This document shows, piece after piece, positions 21,860 through 34,190 of a stretch of 64,000 bases of DNA. Origin of the DNA: Tigriopus japonicus (lineage: Eukaryota > Arthropoda > Copepoda > Harpacticoida > Harpacticidae). Under the pieces are notes generated by a model, which saw nothing but the letters and a program-made list of their open reading frames with translations, was not told the DNA's origin and searched no databases. The position numbers and the translations under genes are program-made. Numbering within the stretch: position 1 is the stretch's first letter; each line of letters begins with the position of its first letter. Where the stretch lies: NCBI GenBank assembly GCA_010645155.1, contig CM021323.1, forward strand, positions 9,425,636-9,489,635, in the 5' to 3' direction.

Positions 21860-24800
21860 TGTGCCATTTCATGCGTCACAATACCTCATTTATGTTACCT
21901 GATACTCAAATAAGATCCTTGAACAAACAGTTAAATTGGTGCTCGACCTTTTATTCTATGAAAGGTACTATGAGAAATACATGATTAAGTCAAAAATTTA
22001 CCCTATGTTGGCGAATCCGTTTGTGGAATCAAATAAACATTTTTCCCGTCGACCAAACCGCATCACTTTTTTTCTTGATGGCTGGCTAGTCTTTTAGAAG
22101 TGCAAGCACTTTGATTTCAATCTGAAGCTCTATCCAAAACTGCATGCAATCAGTTTGGCTCAACAAATTGAAAGAGCGGTTCCAAATTGGGAGAACAAAC
22201 GAAGAATATTTTGCCAGAATCAGTGGCCTTGATGAACCCGAGAGAACCTAAATCACTTCGTGGAAAACTGAAGAGTGCTCTTTCTGATTGTGCATGTAGT
22301 CACACCTCTGACCTCTCAGGCCTTCAACATTCATGAATTCATTTTATTTTTGCTAAAAAATAGACAAGTTTCAAACTTATTGGAACAATATCATTGCTAG
22401 TGGTTTGTTGCTCTATAATTCCAGTCCAATGGAAATGCTCTCCCATTTCATTTCCGTCATTCCATGGTTTGAATGGGACACTGTAATCACATGCGTTTTC
22501 TTTTCTTACCGCTGGAGCCACCACCCCAACTTCAATCCGCCTGTCTTAGCTTGGAAGAAGCGAGAGTGCTTCAGTTAAAACGTGATAAATCCCTCCTGTG
22601 AAAGGCCTTTGGCCAAAATGAGAACAGAATTGACTGGGGTAGAGACATATCTAAGTCATCAAACAATCACTCTCAACATTGGTTGACAAAATGCTGAGGA
22701 TTTTACGATCAAAATGATAGCGATGATATTATGCTTCTTCACAGTTCAGCCCTACTTTAATCAAATATTATTAGAAATCAATTCACAAGATAAAACCTTA
22801 TAGCTATGTCATTTTCCAACACCAAATGTGGGGTATTGGAAGACTAATTTGAGTGCAAATGCATTAGACACAAACTATTTTACTTTGGATGCCGTTTTAA
22901 ACACAGAACATTGCTAATACACGCTCTCACTAAAACAGGGTATTGTTGAACGTCAAAATATTTACAAGTTTGACCGGGTCAGGAAATTTTTGCATCAGAC
23001 TTGCTCCAATTAAAGATAACACAAAATGGAAAGCCTACAAGTGTTTTGCTTGTACAAAGGATAACCAGACTAGAGGTGGACTTGCTTCTAACTCGTTTGA
23101 ATGTGCGATTTTTGATTTTATGTAAAATATTGAAATGAAGATTTATTTCTAGTGAGCAAGTCTTATGTTGAGAATTTTTTTGTTAGACAAAGTTGTTTGA
23201 AGCTATGATTAAATCAGATAAGGTGTGTGACCCTGTATACATAGAAAATAAGCGCACGTAAATGACAAGCAACAACACAAAATGGTGTACTTTTCATAGT
23301 CATGACGTCGCACATTGTAATTTATCATCTTTTCTCCAGAAGTGTTCACCTAATTTTGATATATGAGTATGAGCACCATCTTTACTTTACAAAAATATTA
23401 AGGTTTGACAATTTTTTGCTCTTGACGTCCAATTTTTTAAGCATGCCGGTGTCGCCCAATGTACCTCGTCTAATTAAATCATAACTTCGAACAAATTTGT
23501 ATAACAACAAAATTTATAAAATAAACCCTGTTCACAAAAGATAAATCTATATTTCGATTTTTGGCAAAAAGTCAATTTGCTTACAACACATGATTTCTAA
23601 CCTGGATAGAAATCCAGGTCCAGAAATCGTACTGGCAAGTACGAACCCTGAAGATTGAAAATTGCTAAAACTCTCACCTAAAAACTTAACTGAATTGGGC
23701 TAATTCATTTCCTAAACCAACTCATTATTTTTGATTATTTCTCAGTAAATAGCATATCAAACTTTTGTTTCTAGGTTGCAAAAGGGAATGTTTGATCAAA
23801 TTTCACTTTACTTTTGTTAGTTAATGAATGGGTTTGCTTTGATTTTTTTATATTCTACTCAATACCCACTACTTAATTCATGCTCCCATCCCCCTTCTCC
23901 TTTTCAAACTTGATATCACTAGTTGAGATCGACCTACTAAAGTTTGAGTAGCTTCCAATCGTTTCCTCCGGTAAATTGCAGGTGTAATGTTTTTAGATTT
24001 TATCAGCTAACAAGATCAGTCATGGACAATGTGTGGATGACACTTACATATTTTTGGAATCATTTTTGATTAAATTCTGAATTCCAAAGTTATTGAAAAG
24101 TCCAAAACTGATTCGGATTTTGCCTATAATTGATTTGAATGTCGTCCAAGAACAATTCAAATAATGTCCAAGACCGATTTGATTATTATTCAAGACCGGT
24201 TCGGAGATTCTCCAAGGCCATTCAATTATTGACCAAGACCGATCCGAAGATCTAAAGATTAGTTCGTTATTTTCCCGTTGTACTGAAAAAATATGTATGA
24301 ATCTTTTATGAAATGTCCCAAAACTATGTATATGAAACTTTTCTGACCCAGAAAACTACGAGGAACAACTTTGAAATGAAACTAACTCAGGTCTAGATGA
24401 AAAGTTATATACCTAAAAAAACTATTTCTTTTGGAACTTAAGTCTAGTAGAATTAACTCAAGAAACTGTTGAATTGAATATGATTTAGAATATGATAATC
24501 AGCTGCTGGTGTATTTTGAGAATGAACTTGTCTATCATTTACCCAACGCTCGTGGTATATGAAAACTTAAATTCCCAAGCAAATGTATTTTTTTTTATTT
24601 TCTAAAAAGAATATGTTTTGGTATATTTCGTCTTAACAGTTCAAAATGACACTAGATCCTTATACACTCTTTAAAAAAAGATAGTATAAGTGATGTTTTA
24701 GGTGTACCAAATTAAAAGCTGCTATAAAATAGCAAAGAGGAATACGATTTCACAAAGGTCCATTGGCGACACTACCTTACGACTTCGCGCAAAAAATCTT

Positions 24801-25290
24801 GCCCAAATACCAAGTCACATCACCACTTGTACACAAACAAGTTCACACTCTGTGATCGCAATATTTCAAAACAACCACAGCAACTTTGCACAAACGGTAG
24901 TACGGTACTGAAAAAATTACATCAAGTTTGTGTGGAAATTCCCAAACAATATGAAATGTGATTCAGACTCATGAAACCAACAGGAACAACTTTGATTTTC
25001 TGAGTTTCTCAAAATCAGGCCTAGATTAAAAGTTGTATGTAACAGGAATTTCTGGAGTATTTGAGTACACGGTATCTTTGAGGAACGTGAAATCAAATTA
25101 ATAATGTAATACATACAGGAAAGGGGTTTAATATTGAACCAATTTACGGCTGCAATTCAGGCCTTGGCCTCAATATGACAAAAACTTATTAAGTACTTAA
25201 GTTTACTTTTTAAAGGAATATTTGATACGGATTGATTCAATTAAAGAATGCTTAAGTTATAAAAAGTAGCAACTAGTTTTTTTTGAAACT
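21860..25290. other. AT-rich DNA with dispersed repeat pieces, no host gene
   Basis: About 22345-22424 is a further copy of part of the palindrome arm (GACAAGTTTCAAACTTATTG). 23340-23490 resembles 27740-27885. 24960-25080 resembles the inverse of 27590-27760. 24735-24830 is a partial copy of the end of the MITE at 53826-54125. No spliced gene was seen. Confidence 0.5.
23575..23659 (+). other. short frame with 2A-like LDRNPGPE motif
   Basis: A frame ending at a TGA (23657-23659) encodes NLDRNPGPEIVLASTNPED. It resembles the D-x-E-x-NPGP signature found near the start of some non-LTR retrotransposon ORFs (CR1-like and others). It is probably a remnant of such an element; no reverse transcriptase follows directly. 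Confidence 0.4.
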
Positions 25291-25296
25291 CAATCA

Positions 25297-25372
25297 GGCA
25301 GGATGATGGCCTCGATCAGGCGGGATGATGGCCTCGATCAGGCGGGATGATGGCCTCGATCAGGCGGGAAGG
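25297..25372. repeat. minisatellite, 22-bp unit
   Basis: Nearly four tandem copies of CAGGCGGGATGATGGCCTCG plus AT. It lies just upstream of the Copia fragment. Confidence 0.9.
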
Positions 25373-25601
25373 TGGTAGGTTCCTGACCTGCTGTCCTCGA
25401 AATGGTCACACAGGTGAAGAACACTATCGATGGACAGAGGGCAGCAAGTCGGAGTAACCGACTGCGATGATTCTAGTCATCAAGACCGATGGAGGATAAC
25501 TACCATTATTCTACACAACGCAAATGTATATATAGAAAGAGCAGTGACTAGAATGAGTGACTAGAATTAAACATGCATGAGCATGACTCTACAATTTCCA
25601 A

Positions 25602-26481
25602 GTGAAAGACCTGGGCAGGTTGTCATATTTTCTAGGCATCAAGGTCATCCAGGACATATCTGCAGGCAGAATCTGGATTGGACAACCTCTTTATGGCTCC
25701 CAGCTTTTGCAAAAGCACCGAATGAGTGACTGCAAATCTGTGGATGCACCAATGGAAACGAATGCCAAGCTGGTCCGGGCTTCACCTAGTGAAGAAGTAG
25801 TGAACGACACAGAATTCAGATCCATTTTGGGAGGACTTTTGTACCTCTCGGTTCGAACAAGACCTGACCTAGCATTCTGTGTGGGGGTGATTGCTAAGTT
25901 TAGTGCTATTCCCACTGCAGACCACTGGGTTGCGCTCAAACGAATTCCGAGATATGTCCGAGGGACATTGACGAAAGGAATTGAATTTCGGCGATGTGCG
26001 GATTTAAAAGTGATCGGTTATTCCGATACTGACTGGGCTGGAGATGTCAAAGATCGTCGATCAATCTCAGGATATGTGTTCATGCTCTCTGGTGGGCCTA
26101 TTTCTTGGAGAAGCCAGAAACAAAAGTCAGTCGCTCTGTCTTCAACCGAGGCAGACTATATGGCCCTCTCAAGTGCATCTCAAGAAGCAGTTTGGTTAAA
26201 AAAAACTATTGAAGAGTATGAAGTGTGAAGCAACTGACCCTGTCGTGATCTACGAGGACAATCTACCATCAATTGGCTTGGCCAAAAATCCCCAGTTTCA
26301 TGGACGTGCCAAGCACATTGCTATAGGCTATCACTTCACAAGGGAACAGGTTGCGTCTGGTAACATCGCTCTAATACACTGCAGATCTGAAGACATGGTT
26401 GCCGACATTCTCACGAAGAGTTTACCAAAGCCCAAGTTCAACAAACTGCGTCAATTCTGTTGTGTTAATTTTGACAAGTGA
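25602..26481 (+). pseudogene. Ty1/Copia polyprotein 3' end (reverse transcriptase tail and RNase H)
   Basis: The frame 25602-26228 starts in the conserved KDLGRLSYFLGI block of Copia reverse transcriptase, passes CKSVDAPME and RTRPDLAFCV, and enters RNase H (YSDTDWAGD, LSSTEADYMALSSA). After an A8 run at 26197-26204 it shifts to a second frame (26209-26481) that continues the family pattern (YEDNLPSIGLAKNPQFHGRA, KHIAIGYHFTREQV, ADILTKSLPK). Gag, protease, integrase and most of the polymerase are absent, so this is a 5'-truncated, frameshifted copy. The short run of sequence before 25602 is unrelated. Confidence 0.93.
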
Positions 26482-26700
26482 GGGGGTGTGTTGGTTTATT
26501 TCATTTATTCCCTTGTCAATCATATTCGGTGATTTTCATGTGTAAATTTCCGTGATTACCGGTACCGTCTTCATGTAGCCAATTCACACCTTATTTATTT
26601 GATAACTTGTGACGATTCGAGTTTCTTGCTCATTCTCATTTTTACTTGACCAACTACCTTCCAGTTAATAAAGAGTCTTTGTTGGAAGTTCCTCCTGTGT
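26481..26700 (+). mobile_element. Copia polypurine tract and 3' LTR (end not fixed)
   Basis: Directly after the polyprotein stop comes a purine tract (GTGAGGGGG, about 26478-26486), then TGTTGGTTTATTTCATTTAT from 26489, the standard TGTTGG start of Copia LTRs. AATAAAGAGTC near 26666 fits an LTR poly(A) signal. The right border cannot be set without the 5' LTR, which is missing. Confidence 0.7.
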
Positions 26701-27267
26701 AGTAGTTTTCCCTTCGACCGTTAGCCTTAAAGATTTTATCAGATAATACCGAAATTTCGAAGTACGAATTAATATGGGAAGCCCTACTAGCAAGTTTTAT
26801 TGACAATGAATTTAATCGCTCTTCCCAATTTCTAAAAACAAGCTTTGAAAAAAAATAAGATAACATTTATTAAAACTTAATACACACTAACAATGCATAC
26901 TTTTGAAAACTACGTTTCCATTGATTTCAGTATATTCGGTTAGGTTTTCAAATGAAAATTGAAAAAAAATGTTGAACAGATGTGCCGTCGTAATTTGTGA
27001 GAATTCGATATTTCTCGAAGGACCATGGTAAATTGGACCAAAATCGAGTTTTTAAAACTTTATTGAATTTTAAAAAATTTGCATTGAGGACTTACCAATA
27101 TGACTTTTTCATAATTCAAAAGCCATAATTCGAAAACTTGTATTTTTAGTGCGTTTTAGGAAATAATATAAATTATTTTGACATGCTATGACAAAACATT
27201 GAAGAATGAAGAATTTTTATTTCATGTTGTGTAATCAAAAATCAATATCATTTTTTTGGATTATTGG

Positions 27268-27421
27268 TGCTAGGGTCGGAGGGTTGAGCCTCGCCCGGCC
27301 AGCGAAGCCAGCCATCACATCGTCCAAATCATTTCCGATAGGCAATTTCAAGTCCGGTATCAGAATGGTTCTCCGTCTGTGGGTGTGGATTAACGTCTAA
27401 AAGTTTCCTTGAGAAAGGTCT
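27268..27421 (-). mobile_element. tRNA-derived SINE, copy 3, 5'-truncated
   Basis: On the minus strand this matches the body and 3' end of the copy at 17442-17688 (complement of GAGCCTCGCCCGGCCAGCGA). It stops before the tRNA-like head, the usual result of incomplete reverse transcription. Confidence 0.8.
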
Positions 27422-28021
27422 TGCTTGGGAATTTGATTTTTCATACACCCGGAACGTTTTTTTTTGCTTTTTTGGGCCAAAAATGAACCGGTTAAACTCA
27501 AATAACTCAGCAGCTGAGCAATATATATTTAAAAGCAGTTTCGATTCAAAAGGTATCTAAATCTGCTCTAAAAGTTTTCTGACTAGATTTTCAAAAATTG
27601 ATTTATTTGAAAGGTTTTTAGATATAGAACTTTTAATATAGACCTGACTTTGAGAAACTCTGTAAATCAAAGTTGTTTCCCTTGGTTTCCTGAGTCTGAA
27701 TCACATATCATAGTGTTTGGGAATTTCCATAGACACTTGATATGATTGTTTCAGTGCCGTGTATGAGCAACATCTTTACTTAATAAAAAATATTGGATTT
27801 TGATGAAGTTTTCACTCTTGGCGTCCATTTTTTGAGGAGTGATCAATAAACCTTGTCTAATTAAATCATAATTTCGATTTGATATTTAGATATGTAAAAA
27901 ATCCTATATGGCCTAAAAGCCTTCGTTTTAGGCCAAATTCGAAAGGGCAAAAAGGCAGAAAAAATATTACAATTTACCAAAAATCTTTTTTGTGCTTTTT
28001 GCTCGTCCCTAAACAGTTGTA

Positions 28022-28260
28022 GAGGGCTAACAGAGAAATGTCACTCCAGTGACACTGTTATGAACCGGTCCAGTGACAGTGACACTCCAGTGACAGTGGA
28101 GATTTGTTTTGAACACACTTCATTGATCCAATAGCAAGGGTGTCAAGTGACTTGATTCATCATATATTCCTCTTGTTCGACCAAAGGAGATGAATGAGCA
28201 ATCTTACCACCGACTCCCAAAAAAATATATTTTCGGTGTGTCATTTTTCTGTTAGCCCTC
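28022..28260. mobile_element. TA-flanked MITE with GAGGGCTAACAG ends
   Basis: The ends GAGGGCTAACAGAGAAATG and CATTTTTCTGTTAGCCCTC are inverted repeats, with TA outside each (28020-28021, 28261-28262). There are internal short repeats of CCAGTGACA. No coding. A second, more diverged copy lies at 62549-62818. The TA target suggests the Tc1/mariner group. Confidence 0.82.
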
Positions 28261-29031
28261 TAGTGAGTAGTGATATTTTGTCCTGCGATAAAAATCGGAT
28301 GCAAGTTGAGTTGGTCAAACTCATGCACACCATACATCTAGCGGGGTTTCACTCCAATATGTATGTTTTAGTAACCAAATCTGCATTTTTTTGAATTTTT
28401 TTTCTACAAATTTTTGTCAGGTAGTAAGAACTTCAAAACTCAAAAAATATCATTTTCTCTCGTGACATTGAAATCAAACATGAAATCTTTGGGAATTTGT
28501 TTTATGATACATCTAGGCCTGGGAATTGATGCAAAAGTGTTGTTGCCATTTTGGGGCCTTATTTGCATCAATTTGCATTTTGTTTACGTTTTGAAGACAA
28601 TGTAGGAATATTACCAGAAAAACGTAGTTTTCAGGGGTGGTTGAGGGATCAAATATGATTTTCAGAAATATTTTTGGAAATCAATTTTAATATTGATACG
28701 AAAACGAGTGATTTTTCCCGTCTCGTATTTTTAATTTAATTTTTCTAATACAAACTTCGGAAGATTTAGTCAATCTACCAAGCCTCTCTCTACTTGGTGT
28801 AAGGATCGCACGTTTATGCACCTTAATAACTGACGGATGCCAACATCGGAGATTTTTTTTACGAAATATGGTAGTTTTTTTTTCAAAATTTGAGTTCAAA
28901 AAAATTAAATTGAAAAAGACTTCAGTTTTGGAACTGAATAATGAACGGAATAAATTTGTAGATGCTGTTGTGCTCGGTTACATATCTCTTCTCTGAAGCA
29001 TTTTTACACCCGCAGGCAAAAAAAAATCAAA

Positions 29032-29059
29032 ATTACGTTGAATCAACAACGTAATTTTG
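29032..29059. repeat. 13-bp perfect hairpin
   Basis: CAAAATTACGTTG, a 2-bp loop region, and its exact complement CAACGTAATTTTG. No function can be assigned. Confidence 0.6.
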
Positions 29060-30408
29060 GTGCTCAAAAGAAACAACATTGCAATTTTATGCCCCATTTA
29101 TCTTGAATCGATTGACAGATCTTGAAAACAAAAGACAAAACATTGAATGCCCCATTGAAACATGATTTTATTTGCAATTTGATATGCATTCTGGGCCTTT
29201 TTTATTTGCATTTTGAAGGACATTTAAGGCATCTTTTTTTCCATTAAATTTCCAGGCCAAAATATAACTGCGTTTTGTAGCTGCTGATGAATGTAGTTTT
29301 AAGTTAACTAAATGGTCTCTAAATATGGATTAAATAGGTAATATAAAATTGTTATACTTAGTAAGCTTTTTTGGTTTATAACTTTATCCCTGGGCTTAAA
29401 CTAATTTATCACAAAAAAACTAAAGTTGTTCCCCATTAGATTGTTAGTCCAAAAACTGCCAAGATGTCTTTGGGTATTTCGAACCAAACCTAAAAAGCCA
29501 TTCGAAACACCATGAAGGGTATTTACCTTAAGTATATACCAATGGTAAACTTTGCCTCTGGCTATTTTTGTAATTTTTGGTCCAATAGCCTACAAGCAAG
29601 CATGGGTAATGTAGTTGTTTATTGTTATATGTATCAGTTCCTCCGCCTTGTATGCCTGGTCCTGTTTAGTTTAACAGAGTTGACAAAAAACTCAGAAGAG
29701 CTATTCTTAAACGTATGTTAAAACAATTATGTCTAATAAAAAGCTAACCTCTATTTCCAAGAAGACTTTTGTTGCAAACCAAATGCTTTGCTCTTGATTA
29801 AGAATGGGAAACATCATTGTGCGGCAAGAGACTGTTCCACAAAAGTGTTCTCATTACCAGCTTTTACGCCCTCTACACTGGTTAGCATTTGCTTACTAAC
29901 ATTGACAACTGAATGGCAATCACCGAGTTAAAAAATGAGTTTTAACTTCAACGTCTTGAAAATGTGCTGACAACCTTAAGTTATAAGGAATGAAATCCCT
30001 TCCATACTTACTGCCGGTCCGGTGAAATGAAATTTGTTGGATGTAAGGTTTGTTCACTCTCGACACTAAGGACGATTGAGATTTTGTAGGAGAGAGAAAA
30101 AGACTGTCAATTTAAACAGAATGAAAGCCTTTATCTATCCCCTAGAAAATGTGATAATGAAATTCCTCAATGGCCGAATCCCTCTTCTTTATCGACTCCG
30201 GGCCTTTGTTGAATCCATTATCCTGTGCACCAGAGCCTTCAGACTTTTCCAATATCAAGTTCAAACAGACCTGTAAACATGCCATAAGTTACTAACCACA
30301 CAGAGTGACATGGATTACAACGACCAAGCATTTCGGACCAAAATTTTTTACTTTGTCAACCATTGGGCAGCAAGCCTTGTTAACCCTAAAAATTACATTA
30401 TTTGCTTT

Positions 30409-30438
30409 CAAAAGCCTTGTCAATCGACAAGGCTTTTG
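30409..30438. repeat. 13-bp perfect hairpin
   Basis: CAAAAGCCTTGTC and GACAAGGCTTTTG are separated by AATC. This may be the remnant of a miniature inverted-repeat element. Confidence 0.6.
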
Positions 30439-32391
30439 ATAGCGATAGTTCAGCTGATGGGACATTGTTAGTCTATTTTGCACTATTTGAGATGATCAAT
30501 ATGAGATTTAACCACATCACACCTTGTAATGGTATCGAAGTTCCATGAAATAGATTTGTCAAACAGGATGAAGATTAGGATTGATCGTGCGATCGTAGGA
30601 GCGAGAAGACGATATTTGCCCAGAGTTTTAGTCAAACTATATCTTACCTTCGAACCCATGGTCCATGAATTCGGAACCAGCTCTCATTCAAGACTAAGGT
30701 GGCGGTGAAGGTGATTTTGCAGACCTTGATAGCCCAGACTGTCTGGGTCTAGAAAAAGTATGATAAAACATGTGCGAATTTTTTGTTGCAAATTTAGCAA
30801 ACATGAACTTGCAAGTCAGCTCACGGACTTTGAATTAGGTTAGATTTTGAAACTTAAAAATAAGTCAATATAGATTCATTATTTAGAAGATGTTGCCAAC
30901 CGAGCGAAATGGTATCCCTTTTGCAAGATAACTAAATGACCGCTCCCTCCAATGAGACGGGTACAGTTTTTGCAAGTCTCGTCGCAAACTCAAAGTAAGG
31001 CAGCAGATCGCACGGAATGTACGCTCCTGCCTTTCCTGCTTGTTGGCTCGTTCAAGGGCAGAGAGGGCAGACGAGGAAGAGGTAAAGAAGAAACTCAAGC
31101 ATTGAAAATTTCGCTCACATTGTGCAAATTTCGGAACTTAGTATATCCCAAAACTGAATAATAAACATGTAACATCAATATATTAACGGTACTTAGACAA
31201 GATATAAATGGTACTTGTGGAAAATTCGCGTTCTTACCTTCCATGATATTTAAAGGTTATTCAAAGTTAGCACTATGTCTGATCCTTTGCTCCTGACTGG
31301 AAGAGGACGATGAACTATTGGCAATGCCTTGGCCGAGCGAGCCATTCTCCCGTCTGTCTGTCTGCCTTCCCTTCTCTCTCAGTTCTCGTTCCTGCTTCCC
31401 TATTGGTGTGTGCAAATTTTCGCTGTTACTAGTCTCCTTCCTAACTGTAGGCTTGCAAAAAAAATTGCTGTGACTCTCTTTGCTGCGAGCGAATTTACAC
31501 TTACTTATAGAAGGACCCTCAATGGGTTTATTTTGCCGAGTTGAAATTTGAATTGTGACATTTTGCATGAATCCATAAAAATGACGTTAAATGTGAAAGG
31601 TTGCGAAAAAATAATAGTATTAACAGGCGCTAAACGGTGTGTACAAAACAAGGCATAATTGTCAGGCTTCAGTTTAGTCTAATAATCGTTTATGACTCAT
31701 AAAATAATATAATACACCGGCAAAATGAAGTCCTTCGCAAAATATGTTAAAACGGGGTCATTGACATCTCGCCAACGGACAGAGCGCTTGGCCTTGTGTC
31801 TTGCCAAAGTAAGCGAAAGTTAGGATTTTGCTTCAACTTGAAAGAGAACGGTGGAGAAAACGATCAGCTCCATCTGGTGCTCCGGCAGGGTCACCAAGGA
31901 AAGGAAACCAGTCAATCAAAACGTGTTTGTGAGTTGAAAAGGCTTTTATGAGGAAACTGCTCTATCGAAAGATTATTTTCAGAGGTTGAAAAGGTGGGGC
32001 TTGTCGTTTGGTGATGATTTTTTGGCATTGAGACATGATTTGAGACACCAAGTGTCAGATTTATCATGAACAGAGTGGCAAAATGTCTCTAACATACAGT
32101 CATCTCAGAGCATATGGACAATCACTGCCCATTCTAAAAGTAGACCAGCAGTGTGTGGCTTATTGTCGTATTTGGAGTAAAAATGTTGAAAGCTTCGGCA
32201 AAAATAACCCGTTGAAGATTTTCAATGTATTTCATGTTACTTGACGACCAAATAAAACAATATATTCGGCTTTGAAGAGAATAATGGTACTTGTATTACA
32301 GATATATGGCTCGATCAGGATCAACAAATTTCGGCGAACCAGTTAGGAATGGACCATAAGGTGAAAATCGAAATCATAAGTTATTAGTAGC

Positions 32392-33931
32392 TAGGGCTGA
32401 ATATTTTAGGTTTTACATAAAAACCTAGGTTTTAACCTAAAACGCCATTTTTGGGCAATTTTTACCTAAAACGGAGTTTTCAACCTAATAAAAACGTTTT
32501 TCTTAGCCCAAAGTAAGATTCCTTACCCCAGTGTCTTTGAAAATAAAACAAAGGAAAAAAGGAGTGAGAGCTCAATGCTTTTCATCCCCCGAAAATGCCA
32601 AATCAGCGTTAGCAATTGGTTTCAGGCCGACACTCACATTTGTCGTTTGAAATTTTGCTGGTAATTACGGGCGCTCACTGCCATTTTTGAGGTCACATAC
32701 CGCCATATCATGCCACTTTTGAGCAAACAATTTTCTCGTTATCAATTATTTCATATCGGTTTTAGGTCGAAAATTTTGAATCTCGTTGTAATGGGTCGAA
32801 AATTTTGGATCCCGTTTTTTAACATCGATAATATTGGATCCCTTGTTTTAGGTCGAAAATTTTGGATCTCGTTTTTTTAGGTCGAAAATTTTGGGTCTCG
32901 TTTTTTAGGTCGAAAAATTTAGCTCTCGTTGTTTTATGTCGACAATTTTGGATATCGGTTTTTTAGGTCGAAAATTTTGAATCTCGTTGTTTTAGATCGA
33001 AAATTTTGGATCTTGTTTTTTAGGTCGAAAATGTTGATCTCGTTTTTTAGGTCGAAAATTTTAGCTCTCGTTGTTTTTGTCGACAATTTCGGATCTCGTT
33101 TTTTGTTATCGAAAATTTTGGATTGCAGTTTTTTAGGTCGAAAATATTGGATCTCGTTGTTTTAGATCAAAAATTTTGGATCTTGTTTTGTTACGTCGAA
33201 AATGATGATCTCAATTTTTAGGTCGAAAATTTTTGCTCTCGTTGTTTTTTGTCGACAATTTTGGATCTCGTTTTTTGTTATCGAAAATTTTGGATCGCAG
33301 TTTTTTAGGTCGAAAATTTTGGATCTCGTTGTTTTAGATCGAAAATTTTGGATCTTGTTTTGTTAGGTCGAAAATGATGATCTCATTTTTAGGTCGAAAA
33401 TTTTTGCTCTCGTTGTTTTTTGTCGACAATTTTGGATCTCGTTTTTTGTTATTGAAAATTTTGGATCTCAGGCGTTTTGGTCGAAAATTTTGGATCTCGT
33501 AATTTTAGATCGAAAATTATGGATCTCGTTGTTTTAGATAGAAAACTTTTTGGATCTCGGTTTTTAGATCGAAAAAATCGGATCTCGTTTTTAATGTGAA
33601 AATTTACAATCTCGGTTTTTGGTCGATTTTTTAACTTTATAACATAATCTGCCACTTTACAAACATCACTGTCACAAACTTTTCTTTACTGCCATTTTCT
33701 GTCACTCTCCCCGCATACAAATAATTTTTTCGCTGCCTCTGTCACTGCTCAACCACTTTTACTCTTGCAAAGACAAACCGCGATAAAACAATAAAAAATG
33801 CTAATTTTGGTCTGAAGAGCGTCTGTAAAGCGTGTTTTTTAGTCAACCTAACCTAAACCTAAAACGTGATTTTAGGCAACCTAATTATGTCATAATTTGT
33901 CCAAAAAGTTAACCTAAAATATTCAGCCTTA
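32392..33931. mobile_element. non-autonomous DNA element with TA(G/A)GGCTGAATATTTTAGG ends, copy 1
   Basis: TAGGGCTGAATATTTTAGG at 32392 is inverted at the right end as CCTAAAATATTCAGCCTTA (to 33931). Inside lie A+T-rich flanks and a large 28-bp minisatellite. The TAGGG start resembles hAT termini, but I found no clean 8-bp TSD. There is no transposase. Confidence 0.65.
32755..33640. repeat. expanded minisatellite, about 28-bp unit
   Basis: Roughly 30 tandem, imperfect copies of a unit like GGTCGAAAATTTTGGATCTC + GTTTTTTA. A block of a few units is itself repeated (for example 33130-33260 against 33300-33440), so part of the array grew by higher-order duplication. Open frames such as FRSKILNLV repeats are by-products. 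Confidence 0.92.
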
Positions 33932-34190
33932 GACTTATTACCCACCGCCTACTTAACCGAAACCGAAAGCCTCTTGGCTTTCGGATGCCAAAGTTTATTG
34001 AACACCTGTGTTGCTTGAACGATTTTCATTAAGCAGAAAGTGGTTAGTGATCTTCACGAATATTGCCGATCAAAGACTTTTGGGAAGCGGTAGAAGGCAA
34101 CTCTATTCTTTAGAAAAGTCGTCTAATTTTGGTTTCGGTAGTGCTAATAGAAATTAAAATACCGTTTAAATTTCGGCCAAATTATTTAAG

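Larger units (their letters stand above)
26710..32390. other. AT-rich DNA with repeats, no confident host gene
   Basis: It contains a SINE piece, a TA-flanked MITE, hairpins and dispersed repeats (29210-29530 resembles 40560-41320). Two weak splice-bounded candidates exist. On the minus strand, 30748-30658 lies between TTTTCTAG and GTAAGA and has one open frame (TVWAIKVCKITFTATLVLN). On the plus strand, 31725-31808 runs from ATG to a GTAAGC donor (28 codons). Neither product is recognised. Confidence 0.45.

Noticed and set aside
25297..25372. CRISPR-like array
   Set aside because: The 22-bp units are directly adjacent without spacers, and the genome is eukaryotic.
32929..33165. Repetitive FRSKILNLV-type protein
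   Set aside because: It is a by-product of the 28-bp minisatellite.
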